Position numbers and translations under genes: made by a program. The notes beneath the pieces are model-generated. The model was given only the letters and a program-made list of their open reading frames with translations. It was not told the DNA's origin and made no database searches. This document shows, piece after piece, positions 46,216 to 55,131 of a DNA stretch of 64,000 bases (position 1 is its first letter; every line of letters begins with the position of its first letter). The DNA comes from Luteolibacter flavescens (lineage in GTDB: Bacteria; Verrucomicrobiota; Verrucomicrobiia; Verrucomicrobiales; Akkermansiaceae): NCBI RefSeq assembly GCF_025950085.1, contig NZ_JAPDDS010000002.1, positions 186,001-250,000 of the forward strand. Reading direction: 5' to 3'.

Positions 46216-47715
46216 ATGGCGAAACCCCAAATGACCACGACCGGCGGCAATCCGATAGCCGACAACCAGAACTCCCTCTCCGCCGGACCACGCGGACCCC
46301 TGCTGCTGCAGGACTACCAGCTCATCGAGAAGCTGGCCCACCAGAACCGCGAGCGTATCCCTGAGCGCGTGGTGCATGCGAAGGGCTCCGGAGCCTTCGG
46401 CACGCTGACCATCACGCACGACATCACGAAATACACTAAGGCGGACATCTTTTCCCAGGTGGGGAAGAAGACCGACATGCTGCTCCGCTTCTCCACCGTG
46501 GCGGGCGAGCGCGGTGCGGCGGATGCCGAGCGCGACGTGCGCGGCTGGGCGCTGAAATTCTACACGGAGGAAGGGAACTGGGACCTGGTCGGAAACAACA
46601 CGCCCGTCTTCTTCGTGCGTGACCCGCTGAAGTTCCCGGACTTCATCCACACGCAGAAGCGTCATCCGCGCACGAACATGCGCAGCGCCACCGCAATGTG
46701 GGACTTCTGGTCGCTGTCGCCGGAGTCGCTGCACCAGGTGACCATCCTCATGTCGGACCGCGGCCTGCCACTGAGCTACCGCCACACGAATGGCTACGGC
46801 TCGCACACGTACTCCTTCATCAATGCCGCGGGCGAGCGCTTCTGGGTGAAGTTCCACTTCAAGACCCGCCAGGGCATCAAGACGATGACGAACCGCGAGG
46901 GCGAGCAGGTCATCGCAAAGGATCGCGAGTCCTCGCAAAAGGATCTCTACGAGGCGATCGAGGCCGGTGATTTCCCGCAGTGGGACATGCAGATCCAGGT
47001 CATGGCGGAGGAGGATGCGGAGAAGTGCGCCTTCAATCCCTTCGACCTCACGAAGGTGTGGCCGCATGCCGACTACCCGGTGATCCCGGTGGGCACGCTG
47101 GAGCTGAACCGCAATCCGGAGAACTACTTCCAGGAGATCGAGCAGTCCGCTTTCTCGCCGTCGAATATCGTGCCCGGCATCAGCTTCTCGCCGGACAAGA
47201 TGCTGCAGGCCCGCATCTTCTCCTACGCGGACGCGCACCGCTACCGCGTCGGCACCTGGTATGAGGCGCTGCCGGTGAACCGGCCGAAGAGCGCGGTGAA
47301 CCACTACCACCTCGATGGCTCGATGAATGCGGGCTACAGCACCTCGGCCAACGCCTATTATGAACCTAATAGTTTCAATGGCCCCGCCGAGAGCGACCGC
47401 TTCGCCGAGCCGCCGCTGAAGATCTCCGGCGACGCCGACCGGTGGAACCACCGCGATGGCAATGACGACTACACGCAGCCGGGGAATCTCTTCCGCCTGA
47501 TGAATCCGTCCCAGCAGCAGGCGCTCTTCAACAACATCGCGGAAGCGATGCAGGGCGTGCCGCAGGAGATCGTGGATCGCCAGCTCGCGCACTTCGACAA
47601 GGCGGATCCCGCCTACGGAGCCGGCGTCCGCGCTGCGCTGGCGGCCCATGGGGATGGGGTGACGAACAACATCTCCGTGCAGGAAGAGCCGCAGGCCGAG
47701 CCGGCCACGGCCTGA
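46216..47715 (+). CDS. katA: Catalase (clade 3, small subunit)
   Basis: A 499-residue haem catalase. The active-site His lies in [16 protein letters not shown], the Asn in [19 protein letters not shown], and the haem-ligating Tyr in [14 protein letters not shown]. Length, and lack of the C-terminal flavodoxin-like domain, place it with small-subunit NADPH-binding catalases. It removes hydrogen peroxide. Divergent oxyR and the following ankyrin gene form a peroxide-response cluster. Confidence 0.97.
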   Translation: MAKPQMTTTGGNPIADNQNSLSAGPRGPLLLQDYQLIEKLAHQNRERIPERVVHAKGSGAFGTLTITHDITKYTKADIFSQVGKKTDMLLRFSTVAGERGAADAERDVRGWALKFYTEEGNWDLVGNNTPVFFVRDPLKFPDFIHTQKRHPRTNMRSATAMWDFWSLSPESLHQVTILMSDRGLPLSYRHTNGYGSHTYSFINAAGERFWVKFHFKTRQGIKTMTNREGEQVIAKDRESSQKDLYEAIEAGDFPQWDMQIQVMAEEDAEKCAFNPFDLTKVWPHADYPVIPVGTLELNRNPENYFQEIEQSAFSPSNIVPGISFSPDKMLQARIFSYADAHRYRVGTWYEALPVNRPKSAVNHYHLDGSMNAGYSTSANAYYEPNSFNGPAESDRFAEPPLKISGDADRWNHRDGNDDYTQPGNLFRLMNPSQQQALFNNIAEAMQGVPQEIVDRQLAHFDKADPAYGAGVRAALAAHGDGVTNNISVQEEPQAEPATA

Positions 47716-47803
47716 AGAAATCACCCGCGATGGAGCCCGGGCCGATGCACTGGGAGGGGCAGAGGCCCGGCTCCATCGCCATCCACCTCACAAACGCGCA
47801 GCC

Positions 47804-48319
47804 ATGATCACCGACGCCGAACAACAACGCTACGCCGAACTCCAGCAGATGGCGCTCGATGCCGCCCGCCAGGGAGACCCGGAGATGCTGCGCCCGATGC
47901 TCGAGGCGGGCATGCCCGTGGAGCTGAAGGACGGGAAGGGAAACACGCTGCTGATGCTCGCCGCGTATCATGGCAATGCCGGGACCGTGGAGCTTCTGTT
48001 AGAGAAGGGTGCCGTGCCCGATGTCCGCAATGACCGTGGCCAGACGCCGCTCGCCGGCGTCGCCTTCAAGGGCCACGCCGATGTCGCGCGGCTCTTGCTC
48101 GCCGCCGGAGCCGATCCGCTGGCCGATCAGGGAGGTGGCAAGACACCGGTGATGTTTGCCGCGATGTTCGGCCATCCCGAGATGGTAAAGCTGCTGGAAA
48201 GCGCCGCCGCCCCGTCCGGCAGAAGCAAGGCATCGCTCGGCTGGCTCGCCCGCATCATGGCCATCCCCCGCGCGCTCTTCTTCCGCAGGTCGCCGCGGCC
48301 TGTCATCGTCGGCCACTGA
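47804..48319 (+). CDS. Ankyrin-repeat protein linked to catalase
   Basis: A 171-residue protein with about three ankyrin repeats: GNTLLMLAAYHGNAGTVELLLEKGA, GQTPLAGVAFKGHADVARLLLAAGA and GKTPVMFAAMFGHPEMVKLL (parts of longer repeats). Ankyrin genes next to catalases (AnkB of Pseudomonas) help protect or anchor the enzyme; here the gene follows katA by 88 bases, with an inverted repeat GATGGAGCC...GGCTCCATC at about 47729-47777 between them. A basic tail (FFRRSPRPVIVGH) closes the protein. Confidence 0.85.
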   Translation: MITDAEQQRYAELQQMALDAARQGDPEMLRPMLEAGMPVELKDGKGNTLLMLAAYHGNAGTVELLLEKGAVPDVRNDRGQTPLAGVAFKGHADVARLLLAAGADPLADQGGGKTPVMFAAMFGHPEMVKLLESAAAPSGRSKASLGWLARIMAIPRALFFRRSPRPVIVGH

Positions 48320-48339
48320 TCTTTGCCTGAGTCTTTGTT

Positions 48340-50283
48340 TCAGCGGGGATTCGCGGTCCAGCGTGTGAAGCGCCGGGGTATCCCGAAGTGCTGCACGTTG
48401 TAGGCGTGGTTTCTCCCTTTTCCGTAACTTTCGACGGCTTGCCAGCTTCCCGGTTCCAGCGTGAAGCTGACTTCCAGGCCACACGTGACATCCTCCCTGC
48501 CCGGCGGGCTAGTGAAAGAATAGATGTCGTTCACCGAGTTCCGCGTGGATTGCGGTAGTTTCGAGGCATCCCTCATCGAGGGAGTGAGCCCGAAGGCGTA
48601 TTCGACCAGGTTGCTGACGCCGTCCCCGTCCGGATCGGCATCGTCCGCTGCGACGCCGGTATTCCCGGACATGCCGAAGTGGGCCATCCGCCAGTCCTCC
48701 CGCGTGTAGAGGGTGTCGAATGTTCCGGTGGAGATCCGACTGCCCTTCGTGCTCGTGGCGGTGATCCGGTAGTGGTAGGCCGATCCCGGGGACAGATCGG
48801 ACAGCGTGATTTCGACCGGTTGGAATTGATTGGCCACTTCGGTCCCCAGGGGAATCGTAACAGTGGTTCCGTAGGTTTCGGTCAGGCCATATTCCAGGGC
48901 GGCGGTGCTTGCGAAGCCGTTGCCATGGATCGCGGTGCTTACCTTCATGCTGGTCTTGGTCCTTTCGGTCAGCTCCGGCTTTGCAATCGAAGGCGGAGTG
49001 AGGTCGTAGGCGTGGAGTTCATGACCGGCTGGGGACAGGTTGGCGCTCACGTAGATCTTGTCACCAAGCAGCGCCCTCTGGCTGTAGCTTGAGGTCCAGT
49101 CCGCGACGGATCGCGTTCCGTCGGGCGTGCCATCGCTTTGCCATAGCTCGGAACTTCCGAAGTACCAGGTGGAGCCTCGCTTCAGGATGAAGCCCAGCCC
49201 GGTCTTCATTCCCGGCTTGAAAGGAAAGGTGCCGGCCACGGTGCCATTGGAGCGCCAGACCTCCGCCTTCCCATTGTAGTGGGCGGAAAACAGGATCTCA
49301 TTTCCCATGACCAGCATCTTGCTGTTGATGGGGTTGACGATGGGCAGCAGGGGAAAGGTTCCCGCCTCCGTGCCATCGCTGCGCCACACGGCGTAGCGAT
49401 CGTCCAGCCTCGCGCAGAAGTAGAGTAGCCCGCCCGCCTCGGTGAGCGAACCGGAGGAAATCCCGTTGTCAGGGCCCGGTGCCAGATCCTTCAGCATGAA
49501 GGTCCCGGCGGCGGTGCCATCGCTCTTCCACAGCTCATGGCCATGGATGCCATCGGAGGCCCCGAAGTAGAGATCATTACCGACAACGGTGAAGCCGGAG
49601 AAACCGCTCCCATTTGGCAGTGACTTTATCAGCGTGGTCCCCGCGCTTGTCCCGTCCGTGCGCCAGAGACTCACCGAGACTCCGCGGACATGGGAGACGA
49701 AGTAGTAGTAGCTCCCGACGCCGATCCCTGCCGTGAGGGAGGAACTCGCGGTGCCGGGTGTCAGATCGGAGACGATCATCGTGCCTGCCGCGGTGCCATC
49801 CGTTTTCCAGAGCTCGAAGCCGGATTCCACCGTGGTGTTATAGAAATAGAGCGTGTTGCCGACTGATCCGAAGAGCAGGGGATTTGTGCCCATGTTGCTC
49901 ATCTTCGTGGTCCCGGCTGCGGTACCATCGGTCTTCCAGATGCCCAAGGGGCTGCCGGACGAATTGCTCGTCTTGAAATACATGTGGTTCCCCGCCCCCA
50001 CGGGTCCCGATGGGTAAGATCCGGCCGCCCCGGAGACGATGTCTTTCAGAAGTCGCGTTCCCGCTGCGGTGCCGTCGCTTTCCCACAGTTCGTAGCCGGT
50101 TTTTCCGTCGTTTGCGGCGAAGATCAGTTTGTTCCCCAGCACGAGAGGCCTAGAAAAGTCGGGGATAGCTCCCACGCTTCCCGGCTGGATGTCTTTCACC
50201 AGATCGGGAGCAGGTTGCCCGCCGTAGAGGGAAGGCAGTGTCACTGCAAGGGGGAGGAGCACCAGCAGTTGAATGGGTTTCAT
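48340..50283 (-). CDS. Exported ELWxxDGT-repeat beta-propeller protein
   Basis: A 647-residue protein with signal peptide MKPIQLLVLLPLAVTLPSLYG. Eight ELW(R/K)(S/T)DGT-x-x-GT repeats (for example ELWESDGTAAGT and VWRSDGTEAGT) fill residues about 60-430. A fibronectin-III-like domain follows at about 445-535 (SPGSAYHYRITATSTKGSR), then a verrucomicrobial C-terminus, DADPDGDGVSNLVEYAFGL, with a calcium-binding-like DxDxDG. Such proteins are secreted or cell-surface; role unknown. Confidence 0.85.
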   Translation of the reverse strand: MKPIQLLVLLPLAVTLPSLYGGQPAPDLVKDIQPGSVGAIPDFSRPLVLGNKLIFAANDGKTGYELWESDGTAAGTRLLKDIVSGAAGSYPSGPVGAGNHMYFKTSNSSGSPLGIWKTDGTAAGTTKMSNMGTNPLLFGSVGNTLYFYNTTVESGFELWKTDGTAAGTMIVSDLTPGTASSSLTAGIGVGSYYYFVSHVRGVSVSLWRTDGTSAGTTLIKSLPNGSGFSGFTVVGNDLYFGASDGIHGHELWKSDGTAAGTFMLKDLAPGPDNGISSGSLTEAGGLLYFCARLDDRYAVWRSDGTEAGTFPLLPIVNPINSKMLVMGNEILFSAHYNGKAEVWRSNGTVAGTFPFKPGMKTGLGFILKRGSTWYFGSSELWQSDGTPDGTRSVADWTSSYSQRALLGDKIYVSANLSPAGHELHAYDLTPPSIAKPELTERTKTSMKVSTAIHGNGFASTAALEYGLTETYGTTVTIPLGTEVANQFQPVEITLSDLSPGSAYHYRITATSTKGSRISTGTFDTLYTREDWRMAHFGMSGNTGVAADDADPDGDGVSNLVEYAFGLTPSMRDASKLPQSTRNSVNDIYSFTSPPGREDVTCGLEVSFTLEPGSWQAVESYGKGRNHAYNVQHFGIPRRFTRWTANPR

Positions 50284-50311
50284 CGTTCCCGAGGATTGGG
50301 AGATGAAAAAT

Positions 50312-50338
50312 ACAATGTCAATACGGTAATTGCATTGT
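50312..50338. repeat. Inverted repeat upstream of the ELWxxDGT gene
   Basis: ACAATGTCAAT and ATTGCATTGT flank six bases and are almost perfectly complementary (one extra base). It lies about 30 bases before the start codon in an AT-rich patch; a candidate operator or promoter-linked palindrome. Confidence 0.45.
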
Positions 50339-50376
50339 GACTACATGGTTGCGGGGGGCTGAGTTAAACGAGCAGG

Positions 50377-51984
50377 CTATTCCGCGCGTTCGAGGATGAA
50401 GCGGATCTCCTTGGCGACCTCCAATCCAAGGTCCGCTTGGTCGGTCAGCTTGAGCAGGGTGACCCGGCGGTCGGCCTTCAGATTCACATAGGACTGGCCT
50501 TCACGCTGCATCCAGTGGCGCAGAGCTGCCGTGACTTCCCTGCGGGCAGCGCCGTCGATCCGCTGCCGCAGCAGGTATTCCAGCCCTTGCCACTTGCTGA
50601 AAAAGGGTGCGATCCGGATGAGCTGGATTTGCAGCGCGGCCGGAAATCCAGCGGTCGTATCCGGAGTCGAGAGCAAGTGAGCACCGACTTCGTAGGCGAT
50701 CTCGAGCAGCCGTCCGCGCGCCGCCTTCGATGGTCCCGGTTCGGGATCGACCGAGAGTTCCAGCAGCGCGGGAAGGTGATCTGCCAAGAGATCCTTCTCC
50801 AGCGACTCCACCGCGACCTTCCGGACGCGTGGGTTCGAGGACGAAAGGAGGGGGAGGGCTTTCCGATGTGCATCGGCAGGCGAGACTTCGGCGAGGCCGC
50901 AGAGCGCGGCTTCCTCCAGCTCCGGCCAATCCAGAAGCGCGGTGTAGTGCGCGGCGAAGTCGAGCGGGGCCAGCTTTCCCAGATGGTAGCGGGCATGGTG
51001 CCTCAGGCTGCGGCTGCGGTCGATGAGCATGTCCATGAGGAGCGGGATCGCTCTTTGCGGGTTGCCTTCCAGCAGGTGGTCGATCCAGGCGCGGCGCAGT
51101 GGGACCGCACGTGATCGTGACATCGCCTCGGTGGCTTCCTCCCTGTCCGCTCCCTCGAGAGTGGGGAGGATTCCCTTCAGGTACCAGAGGAGCGCCATGC
51201 GGTCGTTGCTCTTGAGTAAGGCATCCCGGATGGCTCGCGACGGTGGGATCCCGGAACTTTTCAGCACCGTCAGATAGACATGGCGGCCGCGGGTGTCCGA
51301 GCGATGCCACGCGGCGAGCCATGCCTCCTCGTGAAAGGGCATCGTCAGGGATCTCAGCCAGCCATCCAGTGCCATGGCCTTGTCATGCCTGCCGCAGCCG
51401 CGGAGCCGGTGGACCAGCGGCACCAGCTCCATCTTCTGCTGCGGGTCGAGGGAGCGGAGCAGGGGGTCCAGCTTCAACTCCGATGAATATCGTACTTGCC
51501 CGACCCAGTCATTGATCCGGACGAGCAGCAGGCTCGCCGCAATCGCAGGAGGCAAGAGACCGTGGAGATGGATCGCCTTTTCGCGGACGCGTCCGGAAGG
51601 ATGGCAAAGGGCGACGAGCACGACGCCCGGATCTGCCCGTGAAGGAAGGTCCACCGCTTCCCAATAGCCTCCGAGCGTGAGGCGCATCCACTCATCCACG
51701 CGGGGCCAGGCGCCCGAGGGCAGCCGGCCCGCCAGCGAAAGGATCAGCCGCGAGAGCGCCTCGCCCAGAGTGGCCGAGTATGCCCAGACGATCGGGGCGA
51801 TCTTCGGGATCGCCTCGGCAGGATCGGCGGCGGAAAGCAGGGCGACCGCGCGCTCCAGATGTCCGCCCGCGTGGTCCGGGTCGTTTCGCCCGCGTGACCA
51901 CGGCCACAGGGATTTGCGCACGGCACCGGAGCCTGTCGCATGTTGGCGCAGGGTCTCCAGCGCGGCTTCCTCGCGATCGGTCAT
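50377..51984 (-). CDS. Helical repeat (HEAT-like) protein
   Basis: A 535-residue protein with no signal peptide. It is composed of helical hairpins; motifs such as LSSSNPRVRKVAVESLEKDL and LMDMLIDRSRSLRHHARYHLGKLAP are HEAT-like. It ends with a charged helix, LGLEVAKEIRFILERAE. No enzyme motif is seen, so a scaffold or regulatory role is likely. It lies in the same direction as the CBM9-like gene but 34 bases apart. Confidence 0.6.
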   Translation of the reverse strand: MTDREEAALETLRQHATGSGAVRKSLWPWSRGRNDPDHAGGHLERAVALLSAADPAEAIPKIAPIVWAYSATLGEALSRLILSLAGRLPSGAWPRVDEWMRLTLGGYWEAVDLPSRADPGVVLVALCHPSGRVREKAIHLHGLLPPAIAASLLLVRINDWVGQVRYSSELKLDPLLRSLDPQQKMELVPLVHRLRGCGRHDKAMALDGWLRSLTMPFHEEAWLAAWHRSDTRGRHVYLTVLKSSGIPPSRAIRDALLKSNDRMALLWYLKGILPTLEGADREEATEAMSRSRAVPLRRAWIDHLLEGNPQRAIPLLMDMLIDRSRSLRHHARYHLGKLAPLDFAAHYTALLDWPELEEAALCGLAEVSPADAHRKALPLLSSSNPRVRKVAVESLEKDLLADHLPALLELSVDPEPGPSKAARGRLLEIAYEVGAHLLSTPDTTAGFPAALQIQLIRIAPFFSKWQGLEYLLRQRIDGAARREVTAALRHWMQREGQSYVNLKADRRVTLLKLTDQADLGLEVAKEIRFILERAE

Positions 51985-52018
51985 CGAATCGATGGGTGCG
52001 TGGCGGGTGTCGTGCCCG

Positions 52019-52801
52019 TCATTTCACGAAGACCAGCCGGCCCCACTGCTCGGGCACGTGCATGTTGATCACGCCCTGCGGGCTCCACACCCAGTTGTCC
52101 TCGGGGTGGCTGCCCTCTTGGATCTTCGCGCCGTGCTCGGGGATGCGGACGTACTTGCCGTCCTTCACGGCGTGGACCCACTGCACGCGCGAGAAATTGA
52201 TGCGCCAGGTATCGCCTGCATTCGGCGGCGAGGCGAGCTGGCCGGAGTGCTTCGCGAGGTCCTTCCACGGCAGGAAGATTTCCACGGACCATCCGGTGTC
52301 GTGATCGCTCGGGTCATTGAGCGTGCCGTCGATCTTCACCGCGCTCTTCAGCCCGGGGAGATTCGTGCCGTGCACCGCGGTGCCGCCCTTCGAGTAGGGC
52401 TTGTCCAGGGTCAGCTCCCAGATGGTGGCGAGCGCGTTGATCTCAAATTCGTAGTAGTTCAGCGTGTCGCCATCGGGATCGAGGAAGATCTCGAAGTCAT
52501 TGTCGTGGAAGATGATGGAGTTCTTTTCCGTCAGCGTGCCCCAGACGTGCGGCTCCTCCATCTCCGCGGCCACGTGCAGGCCCTCGGCCGTCCAAAGCAT
52601 CTTCGCGCGGGTGCGGTAGCGCGGCTTCGCGTGGTCCTTTCCCTGGATGTCGATGAAGTCGCTGGTCCACGCGATCTTTTCCCATGCGGGATCGGAGAGA
52701 TCGCCATCCACCTTCGGCGCGGTTTCGGAGAAGCGGCACTCGTAGGTCAGCGGCTCGGCGGTGGCGAGGACGGGGAGGAAAAGAGAAAGCAGGAAGCGCA
52801 T
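52019..52801 (-). CDS. Exported CBM9/DOMON-like carbohydrate-binding protein
   Basis: A 260-residue protein with a signal peptide (MRFLLSLFLPVLATAEP). The single domain starts PKVDGDLSDPAWEKIAWTSDF and contains AKMLWTAEGLHVAAEMEEPHVWG, DNDFEIFLDPDGDTLNYYEFEINALATIWEL and GWSVEIFLPWKDL (read in parts), the layout of family 9 carbohydrate-binding-like modules. It probably binds glycans or haem in the envelope. The start at the signal peptide lies 41 codons inside the open frame. It is the last host-type gene before the Mu-like element. Confidence 0.82.
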   Translation of the reverse strand: MRFLLSLFLPVLATAEPLTYECRFSETAPKVDGDLSDPAWEKIAWTSDFIDIQGKDHAKPRYRTRAKMLWTAEGLHVAAEMEEPHVWGTLTEKNSIIFHDNDFEIFLDPDGDTLNYYEFEINALATIWELTLDKPYSKGGTAVHGTNLPGLKSAVKIDGTLNDPSDHDTGWSVEIFLPWKDLAKHSGQLASPPNAGDTWRINFSRVQWVHAVKDGKYVRIPEHGAKIQEGSHPEDNWVWSPQGVINMHVPEQWGRLVFVK

Positions 52802-52924
52802 GATGACAGGTGAGGGAAGACGACCCGCGGCGGCAATCCCAATGTGGCCTGTGCATGGGTAGCGGAAGGACTGCGTCCTTCCGGCTGGGCGGGGGTGGAA
52901 GGGGGATCGGCGCTTTGATTCCAT

Positions 52925-53060
52925 AGGCTGACCTCGGCAAGCAGTCAGCGTAGATAAGAAAAGGCCGAACCAGGGGGAAGGAGGCCGAAGAAGCCCGAAA
53001 CAGAAGGGTTTCCGGGGCGGTGGGCAGGCCGAAAAGGGGGCCGGGCCGAAATGAGAAAAC
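52925..53060. other. Candidate element terminus with repeated GGCCGAA motifs
   Basis: Within 100 bases GGCCGAA occurs at 52963, 52983, 53027 and 53044, and GCCCGAA at 52993, mostly followed by A. There is no gene here. Spaced repeats of a short motif at the end of the element are expected for MuA-type transposase binding sites. TG at 52929-52930 could be the terminal dinucleotide, but without the other end it cannot be confirmed. Confidence 0.5.
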
Positions 53061-53112
53061 CGAGGCAGTGCGCCCCGGTTTCCTCCGATAGATTAGAAAA
53101 CTGGCCGGGGGA

Positions 53113-53925
53113 TCAGAAGGGATCGTCGGCGGAGGGCTTGGCGACGCGGGAAGCTGTCCCGGCGGGGGTGTCGAGGGCGCGCTCTGTTGCCTTCTTGCGC
53201 GCCTTGCGGCGGGCGGTGCCTGGGGCGCGCTTCCCGGCGTCGGCGCGGCCCTCGCGAGTGGCGATGCGGTTGCGGAGCGTGGAGAGGAGCTGGGTGAGCT
53301 GATCGACAGTGCAGCGGTCGGCCAGGCCTGCCTCCAGATCGCGACCGAGCGTGAGCTGAGGGCGGCGCGTTTTCTGGCGCGCCAGGAAGATCAGGTAGCC
53401 CTCGCGGATCGGGCCGTCCTTGTGAGCGCGGATCGCCTCGCGGGCGGCGCGCAGCCGCTGGTAGGTGCCGGTGTCGGCAGTCTCCGCGGCCAGATCCACG
53501 GCGGAAATCTCGCCGAGGCGGATGTGGGTGGCCAGCTCGGTGGCGATGAGGTGGGCGAGCTGGCGGCGGCGCTCGTGGGTGTCGTCTTGGTCGCGGGTCG
53601 CCGGACCGGTCTTCATGAGGCGAGCCAGCGCCTTGTCGTCGTGCCCGGCGAGGGTCGCGAAATGGGCCATCACCGGGTTGAAGTCGTCGTGATCCAGGGC
53701 GGTGAGGCCGGGCTTGCCGACCGCGGCCATTACCTGCTCCCGCCGCCAGTCGTCGAAGCTGGTCGTGTGGTCGAGGTTCGCCAGCTCGATCTGCATGTCG
53801 AAGGCGGCCTTGGCCTCCAGCACGAGCGGCTGGATCTCCGCACGGGAAATGTTCCCGCGGGGCTTCCGCGGAGCCTTTGCAGCGGTCTTGCGGGCGGCCC
53901 GCGGGGCAGTCGGTTTGGCGCTCAT
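53113..53925 (-). CDS. Element protein with basic Ala/Lys-rich ends
   Basis: A 270-residue protein. The N-terminus (PRAARKTAAKAPRKPRG) and C-terminus (GKRAPGTARRKARKKAT) are histone-H1-like basic tails, likely DNA-binding. The middle has TSFDDWRREQVMAAVGKPGL and DDFNPVMAHFATLAG, helical and perhaps related to Mu GemA-type early-late regulators, though I am not sure. It is the last gene of the element and overlaps the previous gene by 4 bases. Confidence 0.55.
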   Translation of the reverse strand: MSAKPTAPRAARKTAAKAPRKPRGNISRAEIQPLVLEAKAAFDMQIELANLDHTTSFDDWRREQVMAAVGKPGLTALDHDDFNPVMAHFATLAGHDDKALARLMKTGPATRDQDDTHERRRQLAHLIATELATHIRLGEISAVDLAAETADTGTYQRLRAAREAIRAHKDGPIREGYLIFLARQKTRRPQLTLGRDLEAGLADRCTVDQLTQLLSTLRNRIATREGRADAGKRAPGTARRKARKKATERALDTPAGTASRVAKPSADDPF

Positions 53926-54197
53926 GGGGTGGTATTGTCGGGTGAAAGGCTGGCCTCGATGTCGGCCACGATGCCGAGGGCGAGGGCTTGGAAATGCCGC
54001 ATGTGGGCGATGGCCGAGTCCGTTTCGGCGAGGATCTCGCGCATCATGGCGAGGCCGTGCCGCGGATTGCCGCGCAGGTAGGTGGCGGCGAAGACCTTGC
54101 GGAGCTTCATGTGGTAGCCGGAGGCCTCACACGCGGCGACCAGAGCGGCATTTGCTGCCGTCTGGAACGCGATGACTTCGGCCTCGGTGGCGATCAT
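53922..54197 (-). CDS. Small element protein, helical
   Basis: A 91-residue helical protein (VIAFQTAANAALVAACEASGYH, HGLAMMREILAETDSAIAHM). It overlaps the 270-residue gene by ATGA and has its own upstream gap of 65 bases shared with the divergent zinc-ribbon gene. Function unknown. Confidence 0.6.
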   Translation of the reverse strand: MIATEAEVIAFQTAANAALVAACEASGYHMKLRKVFAATYLRGNPRHGLAMMREILAETDSAIAHMRHFQALALGIVADIEASLSPDNTTP

Positions 54198-54204
54198 AGC
54201 GCTG

Positions 54205-54220
54205 ACAACCAGATTGTTGT
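54205..54220. promoter_or_regulatory. ACAAC-N6-GTTGT inverted repeat between divergent genes
   Basis: A perfect 5-bp inverted repeat with six bases between, located eight bases before one gene and 43 before the divergent one. It could be an operator for the last two element genes or for the zinc-ribbon gene. Confidence 0.4.
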
Positions 54221-54262
54221 TTCAGGGTTGAAGGAGCGGCGCGGCTTTCGTCCCATCGGGAG

Positions 54263-54487
54263 ATGGGAACTATCGATGACGTCACTTACGATTTTTCATG
54301 CCCCAAATGTGGGGAATCCGAGCGGGCCAAATTGTTTGATCGCGGCTCTGGATGGGGCGGATCGTCGTGGTCGAGCGGTGTGGTGCTGAAGAACTTCGAT
54401 GTATCCTGGAGCGGAGGCGACCGGGAAATGCCGAGTCCGACAAAGGCCACGTGTAAGGCCTGCGGAGGAAATGCAAAGTGGGTGTAA
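54263..54487 (+). CDS. Zinc-ribbon protein on the opposite strand
   Basis: A 74-residue protein with FSCPKCGES near the N-terminus and ATCKACGGNAKW at the C-terminus, two Cys-x2-Cys pairs that would form one zinc ribbon, with a Gly/Ser/Trp-rich loop between. It is the only gene in the element read rightwards, has a GGGAG-like site before the ATG, and has a more AT-rich base composition than its neighbours, like a separately acquired cargo gene. Function unknown. Confidence 0.6.
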   Translation: MGTIDDVTYDFSCPKCGESERAKLFDRGSGWGGSSWSSGVVLKNFDVSWSGGDREMPSPTKATCKACGGNAKWV

Positions 54488-54498
54488 TCCCGCCCGAA

Positions 54499-54690
54499 TT
54501 AGGGGAAGTCGTCTGGATCAACGTCTCCCATGAATTGATAGGGAACAGTCGGAAAGCCATAACCTTCCACTTCCTCTTGATGAACATCGCAGGCGTCAAA
54601 CCAGCCCGCCCCTCCATCGTAGCGACAGACAGCCGGAACAAGGTCGCCTTCGCCTTTGCATAGGTCACAGAAACAAGCGGAGATCCTCAT
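54499..54690 (-). CDS. Cys-rich small protein
   Basis: A 63-residue protein with CFCDLCKGEGD, VCRYDGG and WFDACDVH, a likely zinc-binding cluster (Cys-x-x-Cys ... Cys/His). Like the neighbouring zinc-ribbon gene it is less GC-rich than the rest. The frame is convergent with that gene. Function unknown. Confidence 0.5.
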   Translation of the reverse strand: MRISACFCDLCKGEGDLVPAVCRYDGGAGWFDACDVHQEEVEGYGFPTVPYQFMGDVDPDDFP

Positions 54691-54714
54691 TGGAGTGGGT
54701 GATCCGGTGGAGAT

Positions 54715-55119
54715 TTAGAGCAGCCGGAGCTGGGGCTTGGATTCGATGTCGCTGCCGTGGGTGCGGTTGTGGGACTCGGCGAAAGCGCGACCGCAGTGGG
54801 GGCAGGTTTCCTTCGGGGCGACGTGCGATTTCTCACAGATGCACATGATGCTGCCGCGCTTGGGCTTCGGGAGAGCCAGGGGCTTTGGCTTCTTTTCCTT
54901 CGCGGCATCGCGGAAGGGCTGATTCATCTTGAGGCTGACCTCGCGCTCACGCTGGTGCTGCCTCTCGTCCGGCGTGTAGTGCCAGCCGTCCGAATCACCT
55001 TCGGTGACGTAGCGGACCGGCGTGAGCTTCGCGAGCAGGGTGATGGCCGACGTGGCGGCGGCGAGGCTGTCCACGGCATAGTCCTGATAGCCGAAGGTGA
55101 TGATGTGCTTCTTGCTCAT
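54715..55119 (-). CDS. Element protein with C-terminal zinc ribbon
   Basis: A 134-residue protein. N-terminal half (HIITFGYQDYAVDSLAAATSAITLLAKL) is globular; the C-terminal part has CICEKSHVAPKETCPHCGRAF, a Cys-x-Cys and Cys-x2-Cys zinc site. GWHYTPDERQHQRER lies between. No family recognised; it follows the 104-residue gene by 12 bases. Confidence 0.65.
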   Translation of the reverse strand: MSKKHIITFGYQDYAVDSLAAATSAITLLAKLTPVRYVTEGDSDGWHYTPDERQHQREREVSLKMNQPFRDAAKEKKPKPLALPKPKRGSIMCICEKSHVAPKETCPHCGRAFAESHNRTHGSDIESKPQLRLL

Positions 55120-55131
55120 GGGTTCAGGCGG

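Noticed and set aside
47729-47777. Inverted repeat between katA and the ankyrin gene as a terminator
   Set aside because: The stem has no following T-run and ends just before the ankyrin start, so readthrough is more likely; mentioned in the gene entries only.
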